NCBI RefSeq assembly: GCF_022539505.1
Contig: NC_061510.1
Location: 275,362,330 to 275,426,329 of the forward strand
DNA length: 64,000 bases
From: Lolium rigidum
Taxonomy: Eukaryota; Streptophyta; Magnoliopsida; Poales; Poaceae
Direction of reading: 5' to 3'
This document shows, piece after piece, positions 25,470 to 37,142 of the stretch. The number at the start of each line of letters is the position of its first letter. Position 1 is the first letter of the stretch. The translations under genes and the position numbers were made by a program. The notes under the pieces are model-generated. The model was not told where the DNA came from. It made no database searches and worked only from the letters and a program-made list of their open reading frames with translations.

Positions 25470-28182
25470 TATACACTTTCTGCGCCTAGCTGAAAGGCGT
25501 TAAAGAAAAGCGCTTATGGGAGACAACCCATGTTTTTACTACAGTATTTTGTTTTATATTTGAGTCTTGGAAGTTGTTTACTACTGTAGCAACCTCTCCT
25601 TATCTTAGTTTTTTGCATTGTTGTGCCAAGTAAAGTCGTTGATAGTAAGGTTCATACTAGATTTGGATTACTGCGCAGAAACAGATTTCGTTGCTGTCAC
25701 GAATCTGGGCCTAATTCTCTGTAGGTAACTCAGAAAATTATGCCAATTTACGTGAGTGATCCTCATATATGTACGCAACTTTCATTCAATTTGATAATTT
25801 TCATTTGAGCAAGTTTGGTGCCTCAATAAAATTCGTCTTTATGGATTGTTCTGTTTTGACAGATTCTGCCTTTTATTTCGCATTGCCTCTTTTGCTATGT
25901 TGGATGGATTTCTTTGTTCCATTAACTTCCAGTAGCTTTGGGCAATGTCCAGAAGTGTTAAGAATGATTGTGTCACCTCTGAACATGTGATTTTTTGATT
26001 ATGCACTAACCCTCTAATGAGTTTGCTTTGAGTTTGGTGTGGAGGAAGTTTTCAAGGGTCAAGAGAGGAGGATGATACAATATGATCAAGGAGAGTGAAA
26101 GCTCTAAGCTTGGGGATGCCCCGGTGGTTCATCCCTGCATATTTCAAGAAGACTCAAGCATCTAAGCTTGGGGATGCCCAAGGCATCCCCTTCTTCATCG
26201 ACAAATTATCAGGTTCCTTCTCTTGAAACTATATTTTTATTCGGTCACATCCTATGTACTTTACTTGGAGCGTCGGTTTGTTTTTGTTTTTGTTTTGTTT
26301 GAATAAAATGGATCCTAGCATTCTTTGTGTGGGAGAGAGACACGCTCCGCTGTAGCATTTGGACAAGTATGTCCTTAGGCTTTACTTATGATATTCATGG
26401 CAAAGTTTCTTCTTCGTTAAATTGTTGTATGGTTGGAAACGGGAAATGTTGCATGTGGTAGTGCATAATAAAATACTTGTAGAACATTGAGCTTTGATAA
26501 CTTAATTCTTTGCAAATGTTTTGAGGTATTTAGATGGTAAGGCTTGCTGGATAAATAAGTTAAAATTAGTAGTGGATTGTTGTCTTTAAGCTTGTGCCGT
26601 ACTACAAACTCTATTTAAATAGTTGAAGGCGTAGTTGGACTTGATAGCTTTCCATGTCTGAGAGTTCATCGTAATAACTAAGTTGTGCTGAAGGTCGAGG
26701 GAGCTATCGGGGTACTTGTGCCACCGTGAACGGCCCTCCTTGGAGTAAATTTTAATCATGCTCTTAATGATGAACCTGCTAGTTGTTTGCAATAAGCTTG
26801 TGAGTTCTTTTTGACTAATGTTAAGCTACGGTTTTTGGCACTTCCACCATCCAAATTTGCTAGCCTCTTCGGTACTGTGCATTGCCTTTTGGTCACATTG
26901 AGATTTGTGCATACTTCGCCGGTACATCCAAACCCGTGGGAGAACTTTCTTTTGTTCTCCTACACATAAGCCCATACATCTCCTCAAAACAGCCACCATA
27001 CCTACCTACCACAGCATTTCCATAGTTGTTCTGAGATATATTGCCATGCAACATCCATTTTTACATTACATGCCATGTTGTCATTTATTATTTATATATC
27101 GCTTTGCATGATCATATACAGCTGATGTGTGGTTTACCCATGTTACGCTAGATCATTGCACATCCTGCTACTGCTGGCGAGGCATACCGTTTCATACATC
27201 ATGTTTCATTCATTATGAGTTATTTGTACCAAAAAGTGTGTTGTCATATTAGGATGTTGCCCCTAAAAATGAAAAGAGCCGTGGAGGCCATCAAAAAGAA
27301 AAAAAAGAGAAAGAAAAAAAATGAAAAGAAAGAAAAAAAGAAAAAAAAGGAAAAAAGAGAATAAAAAAGGGGGCAGCATTACTATCTTTTATCCACACTT
27401 GTGCTCATATTTTAGCACCCGCATTATTCATAGTCATCATTTGTGCTCATGTTTAGCACCTACATTCATATGAGAGAGTTTTCATGTTTTACTAGTATAA
27501 CTATGTGGGGAATTTACACTATAGAACTTGGGTTGTATATTCCAATGATGAGCCTCCTCAAAAGTGCTCTAGGTCTTCGTGAGCAACCAAGTTGGATGCA
27601 CCCCCACTAGTTCCATTGGAGAGCTTTCATACACATATAGCTCTATGTGCATCCGTTGCATGGCAATCACTACTCCTTGCATAGCTTCGATCATAAGGCT
27701 TCCTCTTGTCTAATGGTCATTTACAGCTTTGCAAGCCTTTCTTCCATTTGACCTTCCAAACCCCCATTAACGTTCTTTATGCCATAACATCCTGGTGCTA
27801 ATACCAAATGCTTGCGCTCACCGGTTGAGTAGACTTCGAAATAGTTGATTCATGACGTTCATGTTTATGTTTACTTGACTCGAATCCTTCTTATGTTGTG
27901 AAAATTTACTTGATGCTTGGAATGAAGGATAGAACTTCTATGCTGAATACTTAATACATCTTTAATGAACTTTGTACGGTTACATGTCTTTAAAGCAATA
28001 GTTCATGAAAACTTCTAGCTTGTCTAACTCTTGCATTATCATCTCTTATATCAATATAGATACTTGCTTTGAATGATTTGATCTCAGCTCATATGCTTTA
28101 CAATAGTATGATCAAGGTTATGATGGCATGTCACTCCGAAATTATCTTTTTTATCGTTTACTCGCTCGGGACGAGCAGAAAC
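25470..28182 (+). other. Element I 3' noncoding region
   Basis: No supported gene. It contains two extra copies of the polypurine-tract core TAAGCTTGGGGATGC at 26105-26119 and 26163-26177, and an A/G-rich stretch at 27268-27370. The first kilobase is closely related to the same region in elements II and IV (about 32160 and 50000 onward). Confidence 0.75.
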
Positions 28183-28197
28183 TAAGCTTGGGGATGC
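28183..28197 (+). promoter_or_regulatory. Element I polypurine tract
   Basis: TAAGCTTGGGGATGC directly precedes the 3' LTR. Confidence 0.85.
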
Positions 28198-29747
28198 TGA
28201 TACGTCTCCGACGTATCGATAATTTCTTATGTTCCATGCCACATTATTGATGATATCTACATGTTTTATGCATACTTTATGTCATATTTATGCATTTTCT
28301 GGAACTAACCTATTAACAAGATGCCGAAGAGCCAGTTGTTGTTTTCTGCTCGTTTTTGGTTTCGTAAATCCTAGTAAGGAAATATTCTCGGAATTGGACG
28401 AAATCAACGCCCAGGGGCCTATTTTGCCACGAAGCTTCCAGAAGACCGGAGAGTCAACGAAGTGGGGCCACGAGGTGGCCAGGAGGTAGGGCGGCGCGGC
28501 CCAGGTCTTGGCCGCGCCGGCCTGTCTCCTGGGCCCTCGTGACGCCCCTTGACCTGCCCTTCCGCCTACAAATAGCCTTCGTCGCGAAACCCCCAGTACC
28601 GAGAGCCACGATACGGAAAACCTTCCAGAGACGCCGCCGCCGCCAATCCCATCTCGGGGGATTCGAGGAGATCGCCTCCGGCACCCTCGCCGGAGAGGGG
28701 ATTCATCTCCCGGAGGACTCTACGCCGCCATGGTCGCCTCCGGAGTGATGTGTGAGTAGTCTACCCCTGGACTATGGGTCCATAGCAGTAGCTAGATGGT
28801 TGTCTTCTCGTCATTATGCTTCATTGCCGGATCTTGTGAGCTGTCGAACATGATCAAGATCATCTATTTGTAATGCTATATGTTGTGTTTGTTGCGATCC
28901 GATGAATAGAGAATACTATGTTATGTTGATTATCAATTCATGTCTATGTGTTGTTTATGATCTTGCATGCTCTCCATTATTAGTAGAGGCTCTGGCCAAG
29001 TTTTTGCTAGTAACTCCAAGAGGGGGTATTTATGCTCGATAGTAGGTTCATATCTCCGTGAATCTGGGGGAGTGACAGAAACCTCTAAGGTTATGGATGT
29101 GCTGTTGCCACTAGGGATAAAACATTGATGCTATGTCCAAGGATGTAGTTATTAATTACATTACGCGCAATACTTAATGCAATTGTCTCGTTGTTAGCAA
29201 CTTAATACCGGAAGGGGTTCGGATGATAACTCGAAGGTGGACTTTTTAGGCATAGATGCATGCTGGATAGCGGTCTATGTACTTTGTTGTAATGCCCAAT
29301 TAAATCTCACAATACTCATCATAATATGTATGTGCATGGTCATGCCCTCTCTATTTGTCAATTGCCCAACTGTAATTTGTTCACCCAACATGCTATTTAT
29401 CTTATGGGAGAGACACCACTAGTGAACTATGGACCCCGGTCCAATTCTCTATACTGAAATACAATCTACTGCAATACTTGTTCTACTATTTTCTGCAAAC
29501 AATCATCATCCACACTATACATCTAATCCTTTATTACAGCAAGCCGGTGAGATTGACAACCTCACTGTTTCGTTGGGGCAAAGTACTTGGTTTGTGTTGT
29601 GCAGGTTCCACGTTGGCGCCGGAATCCCTGGTGTTGCGCCGCACTACATCTCGCTGCCATCAACCTTCAACGTGCTTCTTGACTCCTACTCGGTTCGATA
29701 AACCTTGGTTTCTTACCGAGGGAAACTTGCCACCGTGCGCATGACAC
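28198..29747 (+). repeat. Element I 3' LTR, first part
   Basis: Near-identical to 22897-24508. Element II inserted after GACAC at 29743-29747; the LTR resumes at 36123. Confidence 0.92.
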
Positions 29748-31253
29748 CGATACGTCTCCGACGTATCGATAATTTCTTATGTTCCATGCCACATTATTGA
29801 TGTTATCTACATGTTTTATGCACACTTTATGTCATATTCGTGCATTTTCCGGAACTAACCTATTAACAAGATGCCGAAGTGCCGGTTCTCGTTTTCTGCT
29901 GTTTTTGGTTTCAGAAATCCTAGTAACGAAATATTCTCGGAATCGGACGAAATCAACGCCCAAGTTCCTATTTTCACCGGAAGCATCCGGAACACCCGGG
30001 AAGGACCGAGAGGGGGCATCGGGCCCCCGGACCATAGGCCGGCGCGGCCCAGGCCCCGGCCGCGCCGCCCTATGGTGTCGTCGCCCCTTCGACCCTCCTG
30101 CGCCGCCTCTTCGCCTATATAAAGCCCCCGGATCGAAAACCCCGATGCGATTGACGAAAACCACGAAACCTTCCGGAGCCGCCGCCATCGCGAGGCCAAG
30201 ATCCGGGGACAGGAGTCTCGTTCCGGCACGCCGCCGGAGCGGGGAAGTGCCCCGGAAGGCTTCTCCATCGACACCGCTGCCATCTCCATCGCCATCTTCA
30301 TCACCGCTGCTGCTCCCATGCGGAGGGAGTAGTTCTCCATCGAGGCTCGGGGCTGTACCGGTAGCTATGTGGTTCATCTCTCTTCCATGTACCTCAATAC
30401 AATAATCTCATGAGCTGCTTTACATGATTGAGATTCATATGAGTTTTGTATCACAATTTATCTATGTGCTACTCTAGCAAAGTTATTAAAGTAGTTCTAT
30501 TCCTCCCGCACGTGTGTAAAGGTGACAAGTGTGTGCACCGTGTTAGTACTTGGTTTATGCTATGATCATGATCTCTTGTAGATTGCGAAGTTAACTATTG
30601 CTATGATAATATTGATGTGATCTATTCCTCCTACATATGCATGAAGGTGACAAGTGTGCATGCTATGTTAGTACTTGGTTTAGTCTCGTTGATCTATCTT
30701 ACACTATAAGGTTACTAAATATGAACAAATTGTGGAGCTTGTTAACTCCGGCATTGAGGGTTCGTGTAATCCTACGCAATGCGTTCATCATCCAACAAGA
30801 GTGTAGAGTATGCATTTATCTGTTCTGTTATGTGATCAATGTTGAGAGTGTCCACTAGTGAAAGTCTAATCCCTAGGCCTTGTTCCTAAATACTGCTATC
30901 GCTGCTTGTTTACTGTTTCACTGTGTTACTACTGCTGCAATACTACCACCATCAACTACACGCCAGCAAGCTATTGTCTGGCACCGTTGCTACTGCTCAT
31001 ATATATTCATACCACCTGTATTTCACTATCTCTTCGCCGAACTAGTGCACCTATTAGGTGTGTTGGGGACACAAGAGACTTCTTGCTTTGTGGTTGCAGG
31101 GTTGCATGAGAGGGATATCTTTGACCTCTTCCTCCCCGAGTTCGATAAACCTTGGGTAATCCACTTAAGGGAAAACTTGCTCGCTGTTCTACAAACCTCT
31201 CGCTCTTGGAGGCCCAACACCGTCTACGGAAAGGAGGGGGAACGTAGACATCA
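29748..31253 (+). repeat. Element II 5' LTR
   Basis: 1,506 bp. GC palindrome at 30032-30075; TATATAAA at 30116-30123, about 40 bp later. First base C instead of T. Confidence 0.92.
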
Positions 31254-31263
31254 AGCACTTTTC

Positions 31264-31281
31264 CGGCGCCGTTGCCGGGGA
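31264..31281 (+). promoter_or_regulatory. Element II primer-binding site
   Basis: CGGCGCCGTTGCCGGGGA: the tRNA-Asp-type site with its first base changed from T to C. Confidence 0.75.
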
Positions 31282-31496
31282 GGAAAGGTAAAAGGCACTC
31301 ATACTCCGGTTCCGGGTAAAGTACTTTTCTCGGCGCCATTGTGTTTGTGCTCGAAGCTATTTCCTTTAGATCCTGCAATTGCATCTTTTTGTTTCTTGTT
31401 TACACTAGTAAGGCATAATGGAAAACATCTCGTGAGCTTTTTATTCTATTTCCTGAGTCAAGACATGAATGGTTTAATGCGAAAATTAAAAAACCC

Positions 31497-32135
31497 ATGA
31501 AACATGTTAGTATGAACACTTTGAATACCATTGTTGCTAATGATATGGAAAATTCTAAGCTTGGGGAAGCTGGCTTTGATGAGCATGATATTTTTAGTCC
31601 CCCAAGAATTGAGGAGGAAATTTACTTTGATGATTCTTTACCTCCTATTTATGATGATTATAATAATAGTGGTCTTTTGGTGCCACCTACTATGGAGAGT
31701 GAATTTGATTATGATTACAATATGCCTCCTATATTTGATGATGAGAATAATAATGATAGCTACTTTGTTGAATTTGCTCCCACTACAACTAATAAAATTG
31801 ATTATGCTTATGTGGAGAGTAATAATTTTATGCATGAGACTCATGATAAGAATGCTTTATGTGATAGTTATATTGTTTAGTTTGCTCATGATGCTACTGA
31901 AAGTTATTATGAGAGAGGAAAATATGGTTGTAGAAATTTTCATGTTACTAAAACACCTCTCTATGTGCTGAAATTTTTGAAGCTACACTTGTTTTATCTT
32001 CCTACGCTTGTTACTTTGCTCTTCATGAACTTGTTTATTTACAAGATTCCTTTGCATAGGAAGCATGTTAGACTTAAATGTGTTTTGAATTTGCCTCTTG
32101 ATGCTCTCTTTTGCTTCAAATACTATTTCTTATGA
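31497..32135 (+). pseudogene. Element II ORF, same family as element IV's ORF, broken
   Basis: Acidic repeats such as LPPIYDDYNNS and MPPIFDDENNN are followed by DSYIV, a TAG at 31878-31880 (Glu in element IV), and then a hydrophobic C-terminus. The likely original ATG is at 31418 but its frame is closed after a few codons. The family is described under 49251-49997. Confidence 0.65.
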
Positions 32136-34594
32136 GTGCATCATTAAAACTGCTGAGCCCATCTTAATGGCTATAAAGAAAGAACTTCTTGGGAGATAAC
32201 CCATGTGTTATTTTGCTACAGTACTTTGTTTTATATTTGTGTCTTGGAAGTTGTTTACTACTGTAGCAACCTCTCCTTATCTTAGTTTTGTGTTTTGTTG
32301 TGCCAAGTAAAGTCTTTGATAGTAAAGTAAGTACTAGATTTGGATTACTGCGCAGTTCCAGATTTCTTTGCTGTCACGAATCTGGGTCCACCTCCCTGTA
32401 GGTACCTCAGAAAATTAAGCCAATTTACGTGCATGATCCTCAGATATGTACGCAACTTTCATTCAATTTGAGCATTTTCATTTGAGCAAGTCTGGTGCCA
32501 TTTTAAAATTCGTCAATACGAACTGTTCTGTTTTGACAGATTCTGCCTTTTATTTCGCATTGCCTCTTTTGCTATGTTGGATGAATTTCTTTGATCCATT
32601 AATGTCCAGTAGCATTATGCAATGTCCAGAAGTGTTAAGAATGATTGTGTCACCTCTGAATATGTTAATTTTTATTGTGCACTAACCCTCTAATGAGTTG
32701 TTTCGAGTTTGGTGTGGAGGAAGTTTTCAAGGATCAAGAGAGGAGTATGATGCAACATGATCAAGGAGAGTGAAAGCTCTAAGCTTGGGGATGCCCCGGT
32801 GGTTCACCCCTGCATATATCAAGAAGACTCAAGCGTCTAAGCTTGGGGATGCCCAAGGCATCCCCTTCTTCATCGACAACATTATCAGGTTCCTCCCCTG
32901 AAACTATATTTTTATTCCATCACATCTTATGTGCTTTTCTTGGAGCGTCTGTATGTTTCTTATTTTTGTTTGTGTTTGAATAAATTGGATTACATCATGC
33001 TTGTGTGGGAGAGAGACACGCTCCGCTGTAGCATATGGACAAGTATGTCCTTGGTTTCTACTCATAGTATTCATGGCGAAGTTTCTCCTTCGTTAAATTG
33101 TTATATGGTTGGAATTGGAAAATGATACATGTAGTAATTGCTATAAATGTTTTGGGTAATGTGATACTTGGCAATTGTTGTGCTCATGATTAAGCTCTTG
33201 CATCATATGCTTTGCACCCATTAATGAAGAAATACATAGAGCATGCTAAAATTTGGTTTGCATATTTGGTTTCTCTAAGGTCTAGATAATTTCTAGTATT
33301 GAGTTTGAACAACAAGGAAGACGGTGTAGAGTCTTATAATGTTTTCAATATGTCTTTTATGTGAGTTTTGCTGCACCGGTTCATCCTTGTGTTTGTTTCA
33401 AATAAACCTTGCTAGCCTAAACCTTGTATCGAGAGGGAATACTTCTCATGCATCCAAAATACTTGAGCCAACCACTATGCCATTTGTGTCCACCATACCT
33501 ACCTACTACATGGTATTTTCCGCCATTCCAAAGTAAATTGCTTGAGTGCTACCTTTAAACAATTCAAAATCTATCACCTCTGATTTGTGTCAATGTTTTA
33601 TAGCTCATGAGGAAGTATGTGGTGTTTAGCTTTCAACCTTGTCATTTACTTTTGACGGACTCTCATATGGACTAGTGGCACATCCGCTTATCCAATAATT
33701 TTGCAAAAAGAGCTGGCAATGGGATTCCCAGTCCCAAATTAATTAACAAAAAAATAGACACTCCTCCATGGTATGTGATTGTTGGACGGCACCCGAAGGA
33801 TTCGGTTAGCCATGGCTTGTGTAAGCAAAGGTTGGGAGGAGTGTCATCATCATAATAAAACTAAAATAAAAAGGCACTCCTTCATGGTATGAGATTGTTG
33901 GCAGGCACCCGAGGATTCGGTTAGCCATGGTTTGTGAAAGAAAGGTTGGAAGGAGTGCCACACAAAAATAAAAATTCATGGGAGCCGCTCTTGAAAGTCC
34001 GGTTGGCGAGGTAGTTAGAGTACCCGCTACCATTCGTTGACAACAACAAGCACCTCTCAAAATTTTACTTTTATGCTCTCTTTATGTTTTCAAAATAAAA
34101 GCTCTAGCACAAATATAGCAATCGATGCTTTCCTCTATGGAGGACCATTCTTTTACTTTTATGTTGAGTCAGTTCACCTATTTCTCTCCATCTCAAGAAG
34201 CAAACACTTGTGTGAACTGTGCATTGATTCCTACATACTTGCATATTGCATTTGTTATATTGCTTTGCATCGACAACTATCCATGAGATATACATGTTAC
34301 AAGTTGAAAGCAACCGCTGAAACTTAATCTTCCTTTGTGTTGCTTCAATGCCTTTACTTTGAATTATTGCTTTATGAGTTAACTCTTATGCAAGACTTAT
34401 TGATGCTTGTCTTGAAGTGCTATTCATGAAAAGTCTTTGCTATATGATTCACTTGTTTACTCATGTCATATACATTGTTTTGATCGCTGCATTCACTACA
34501 TATGCTTTACAAATAGTATGATCAAGGTTATGATGGCATGTCACTCCGGAAATTATCCGTGTTATCGTTTTACCTGCTCGGGACGAGCGAGAAC
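32136..34594 (+). other. Element II 3' noncoding region
   Basis: No supported gene. Two extra polypurine-like cores lie at 32780-32794 and 32838-32852. Two stem-bounded repeat units lie at 33758-33844 and 33873-33959 and are shared with element III. Confidence 0.75.
33758..33959 (+). repeat. Two tandem stem-bounded modules in element II
   Basis: Unit 1 is bounded by ACACTCCTCC (33758) and its reverse complement GGAGGAGTGT (ending 33844). Unit 2 is bounded by GGCACTCCTT (33873) and AAGGAGTGCC (ending 33959). Both contain GGATTCGGTTAGCCATGG. The stems differ in sequence but keep pairing. Confidence 0.75.
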
Positions 34595-34609
34595 TAAGCT
34601 TGGGGATGC
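34595..34609 (+). promoter_or_regulatory. Element II polypurine tract
   Basis: TAAGCTTGGGGATGC directly before the 3' LTR. Confidence 0.85.
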
Positions 34610-36117
34610 TGATACGTCTCCGACGTATCGATAATTTCTTATGTTCCATGCCACATTATTGATGTTATCTACATGTTTTATGCACACTTTATGTCATATT
34701 AGTGCATTTTCTGGAACTAACCTATTAACAAGATGCCGAAGTGCCAGTTCTTGTTTTCCGCTATTTTTGGTTTCAGAAATCCTAGTAACGAAATATTCTC
34801 GGAATCGGACGAAATCAACGCCCAAGTTCCTATTTTCACCGGAAGCATCCAGAACACCCGGGAAGGACCGGAGGGGGCACCGGGCCCCCGGACCATAGGC
34901 CGGCGCGGCCCAGGCCCTGGCCGCGCCGCCCTATGGTGTCGTCGCCCCTTCGACCCTCCTGCGCCGCCTCTTCGCCTATATAAAGCCCCTGGATCGAAAA
35001 CCCTGATGCGATTGACGAAAACCACAGAAACCTTCCAGAGCCGCCGCCATCGCGAGGCCAAGATCTGGGGGACAGGAGTCTCTGTTCCGGCACGCCGCCG
35101 GCGCGGGGAAGTGCCCCCGGAAGGCTTCTCCATCGACACCGCTGCCATCTCCATCGCCATCTTCATCACCGCTGCTGCTCCCATGAGGAGGGAGTAGTTC
35201 TCCATCGAGGCTCGGGGCTGTACCGGTAGCTATGTGGTTCATCTCTCTTCCATGTACCTCAATACAATAATCTCATGAGCTGCTTTACATGATTGAGATT
35301 CATATGAGTTTTGTATCACAATTTATCTATGTGCTACTCTAGCAAAGTTATTAAAGTAGTTCTATTCCTCCCGCACGTGTGTAAAGGTGACGAGTGTGTG
35401 CACCGTGTTAGTACTTGGTTTATGCTATGATCATGATCTCTTGTAGATTGCGAAGTTAACTATTGCTATGATAATATTGATGTGATCTATTCCTCCTACA
35501 TATGCATGAAGGTGACAGTGTGCATGCTATGTTAGTACTTGGTTTAGTCTGTTGATCTATCTTACACTATAAGGTTACTAAATATGAACAAATTGTGGAG
35601 CTTGTTAACTCCGGCATTGAGGGTTCGTGTAATCCTACGCAATGCGTTCATCATCCAACAAGAGTGTAGAGTATCCATTTATCTGTTCTGTTATGTGATC
35701 AATGTTGAGAGTGTCCACTAGTGAAAGTCTAATCCCTAGGCCTTGTTCCTAAATATCGCTATCGCTGCTTGTTTACTTGTTTCACCGTGTTACTACTGCT
35801 GCAATACTACCACCATCAACTACACGCCAGCAAGCTATTGTCCGGCACCGTTGCTACCTGCTCATATATATTCATACCACCTGTATTTCACTATCTCTTC
35901 GCCGAACTAGTGCACCTATTAGGTGTGTTGGGGACACAAGAGACTTCTTGCTTTGTGGTTGCAGGGTTGCATGAGAGGGATATCTTTGACCTCTTCCTCC
36001 CTGAGTTCGATAAACCTTGGGTAATCCACTTAAGGGAAAACTTGCTGCTGTTCTACAAACCTCTGCTCTTGGAGGCCCAACACTGTCTACAGGAAAGGAG
36101 GGGGAACGTAGACATCA
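34610..36117 (+). repeat. Element II 3' LTR
   Basis: 1,508 bp; palindrome at 34893-34936; TATATAAA at 34977-34984. It ends GTAGACATCA. Confidence 0.92.
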
Positions 36118-36122
36118 GACAC

Positions 36123-36188
36123 CTTCCTCTTGGGGTTCCCAACGGACGCGTGTCGAACGGAAAGACAATACGTCAACCACGCGCATCA
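36123..36188 (+). repeat. Element I 3' LTR, last part
   Basis: It continues the LTR after the GACAC copy at 36118-36122 and ends CGCGCATCA, as in the 5' LTR. Confidence 0.9.
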
Positions 36189-36546
36189 CTAGCCTCCTCC
36201 TCTCCTTGTTTTCCTCTATCTTGTTACCCTCATTTGTTGTATTCCGGAGGTAGAACGAAATGTTCCATAAGCTTTTTGTAGTAATCTTTTTTGTTCTCTT
36301 ATCGACAAAAGTGAAACCAATTCGTGCCTTCTTTGGCTCATTCCACTCCTGGACGGTGATCGAGACGTTGTCTCTAACAATTGCACCACATTGGTTGATA
36401 AACTTGGTGGCGTTCTTGCGGGGCTCCAGCGGCCTGCCGGTTGCACTGTCGACAACCTCGATGGTGCATGTTTCTCCTTGTTTCATCGTCTTGGTTGCGC
36501 CACGCTTTGACGACGTACTCGATAGTTTCGACGATCCGGCCGAGGG
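36189..36546 (-). pseudogene. CACTA-1 second gene, proximal part of exon 2
   Basis: The piece starts after an AG acceptor at 36547-36548 and encodes PSAGSSKLSSTSSKRGATKT, then MKQGETCTIEVVDSATGRPL and NQCGAIVRDNVSITVQEW. It is cut by Athila element I; the 5-bp duplication CTAGC lies within the RRRLV codons. A frame shift occurs near 36290, between TKKI and the following conserved segment. The family is specific to plant CACTA elements; the N-terminal function is not known to me. Confidence 0.8.
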
Positions 36547-36639
36547 CTAAAATAAGAAAGAGAGTCACGCGCGTTAGTACACACAAATTTATTCAAATCA
36601 GTTAGTTTGTATCACCAGAGGCTCAATGTATATATATAC

Positions 36640-36876
36640 CTCGGCGTCGGAGGTGGTTGCTACTTCCAATTGAAGATCGTCGTTTATCGACGTTTGTTCG
36701 GCATCATCTTGCTGACAGCCTTCATCTTCACCGTCAAGGTTCAGATAAGAAGAGATATCATCTTCTTCTTGTTCGGTCGGCACATAGAGAATATCGCCGT
36801 TTATGATGCCGAACATATGGTCTTCAGCGTCCGGATCATAGTTGGCCATAATCGGGTCAGCTCTATCGTCCGCCAT
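36640..36876 (-). pseudogene. CACTA-1 second gene, exon 1 (start)
   Basis: The ATG at 36876 opens MADDRADPIMANYDPDAEDH, an acidic N-terminus of 79 codons. It ends in TSDAE before a GT donor at 36638-36639. The intron 36548-36639 is 92 bp with GT-AG ends. This exon is intact. The gene reads leftward over seven pieces, to 3247. Confidence 0.8.
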
Positions 36877-37086
36877 ATGTCAGTCCTGAAAACATGTATT
36901 AAAAACAAATTAATTGTGTATATGCATTATCACATCTCTTCTACATATAAAGAGAGAGGTCGACGAGGGAGGCGAGAGGGGGGGTGCAGTGACCGCATGA
37001 CCGAGAGACCGGTGGCGGTGGCGAAAGGGCGGTGGCGGTGCCGAGGACACATAACCCTCGCCGCCCCCTCTCGATCCCAAAAAAAA

Positions 37087-37142
37087 CACCGCGCGTATAC
37101 GGAGGGGGCGACGAGCGCTGCCCCCTCCGTATACGCGCGGTG
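37087..37142. repeat. Perfect 23-bp inverted repeat with 10-bp loop
   Basis: CACCGCGCGTATACGGAGGG and three more bases at 37087-37109 pair exactly with 37120-37142. It is GC-rich and can form a strong hairpin. Confidence 0.85.

Larger units (their letters stand above)
29748..36117 (+). mobile_element. Athila-like element II (non-autonomous), inside element I's LTR
   Basis: The duplication GACAC flanks it exactly (29743-29747, 36118-36122). 6,370 bp. The LTRs are about 1.5 kb and end GTAGACATCA. The 5' LTR starts CGATACG where the 3' LTR has TGATACG. There is a primer-binding site, one broken ORF, no pol, and a 3' region with paired stem-bounded repeats. Confidence 0.92.
22897..36188 (+). mobile_element. 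Athila-like element I (non-autonomous Gypsy), inside CACTA-1
   Basis: The duplication CTAGC flanks it exactly (22892-22896 and 36189-36193). The LTRs run TGATACGTCTCCGACGTATC to CGCGCATCA. It has a tRNA-Asp-type primer-binding site, one gag-like ORF with a stop, no pol, and a long 3' noncoding region. Without nested element II it is about 6.9 kb. It is assigned to the Athila group by the primer site, the LTR start and the internal organisation; family names in this group (Sabrina, WHAM, Fatima and others) are not assigned. Confidence 0.92.

Noticed and set aside
27268..27370. A-rich stretch as a LINE or SINE tail
   Set aside because: It lies inside element I, is mixed A/G, and has no flanking duplication or LINE motif.
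29779..30405. Open frames of 160-208 codons in Athila LTRs (also 34641-35242)
   Set aside because: LTR sequence with no domain; the two LTR copies do not keep the same frames.
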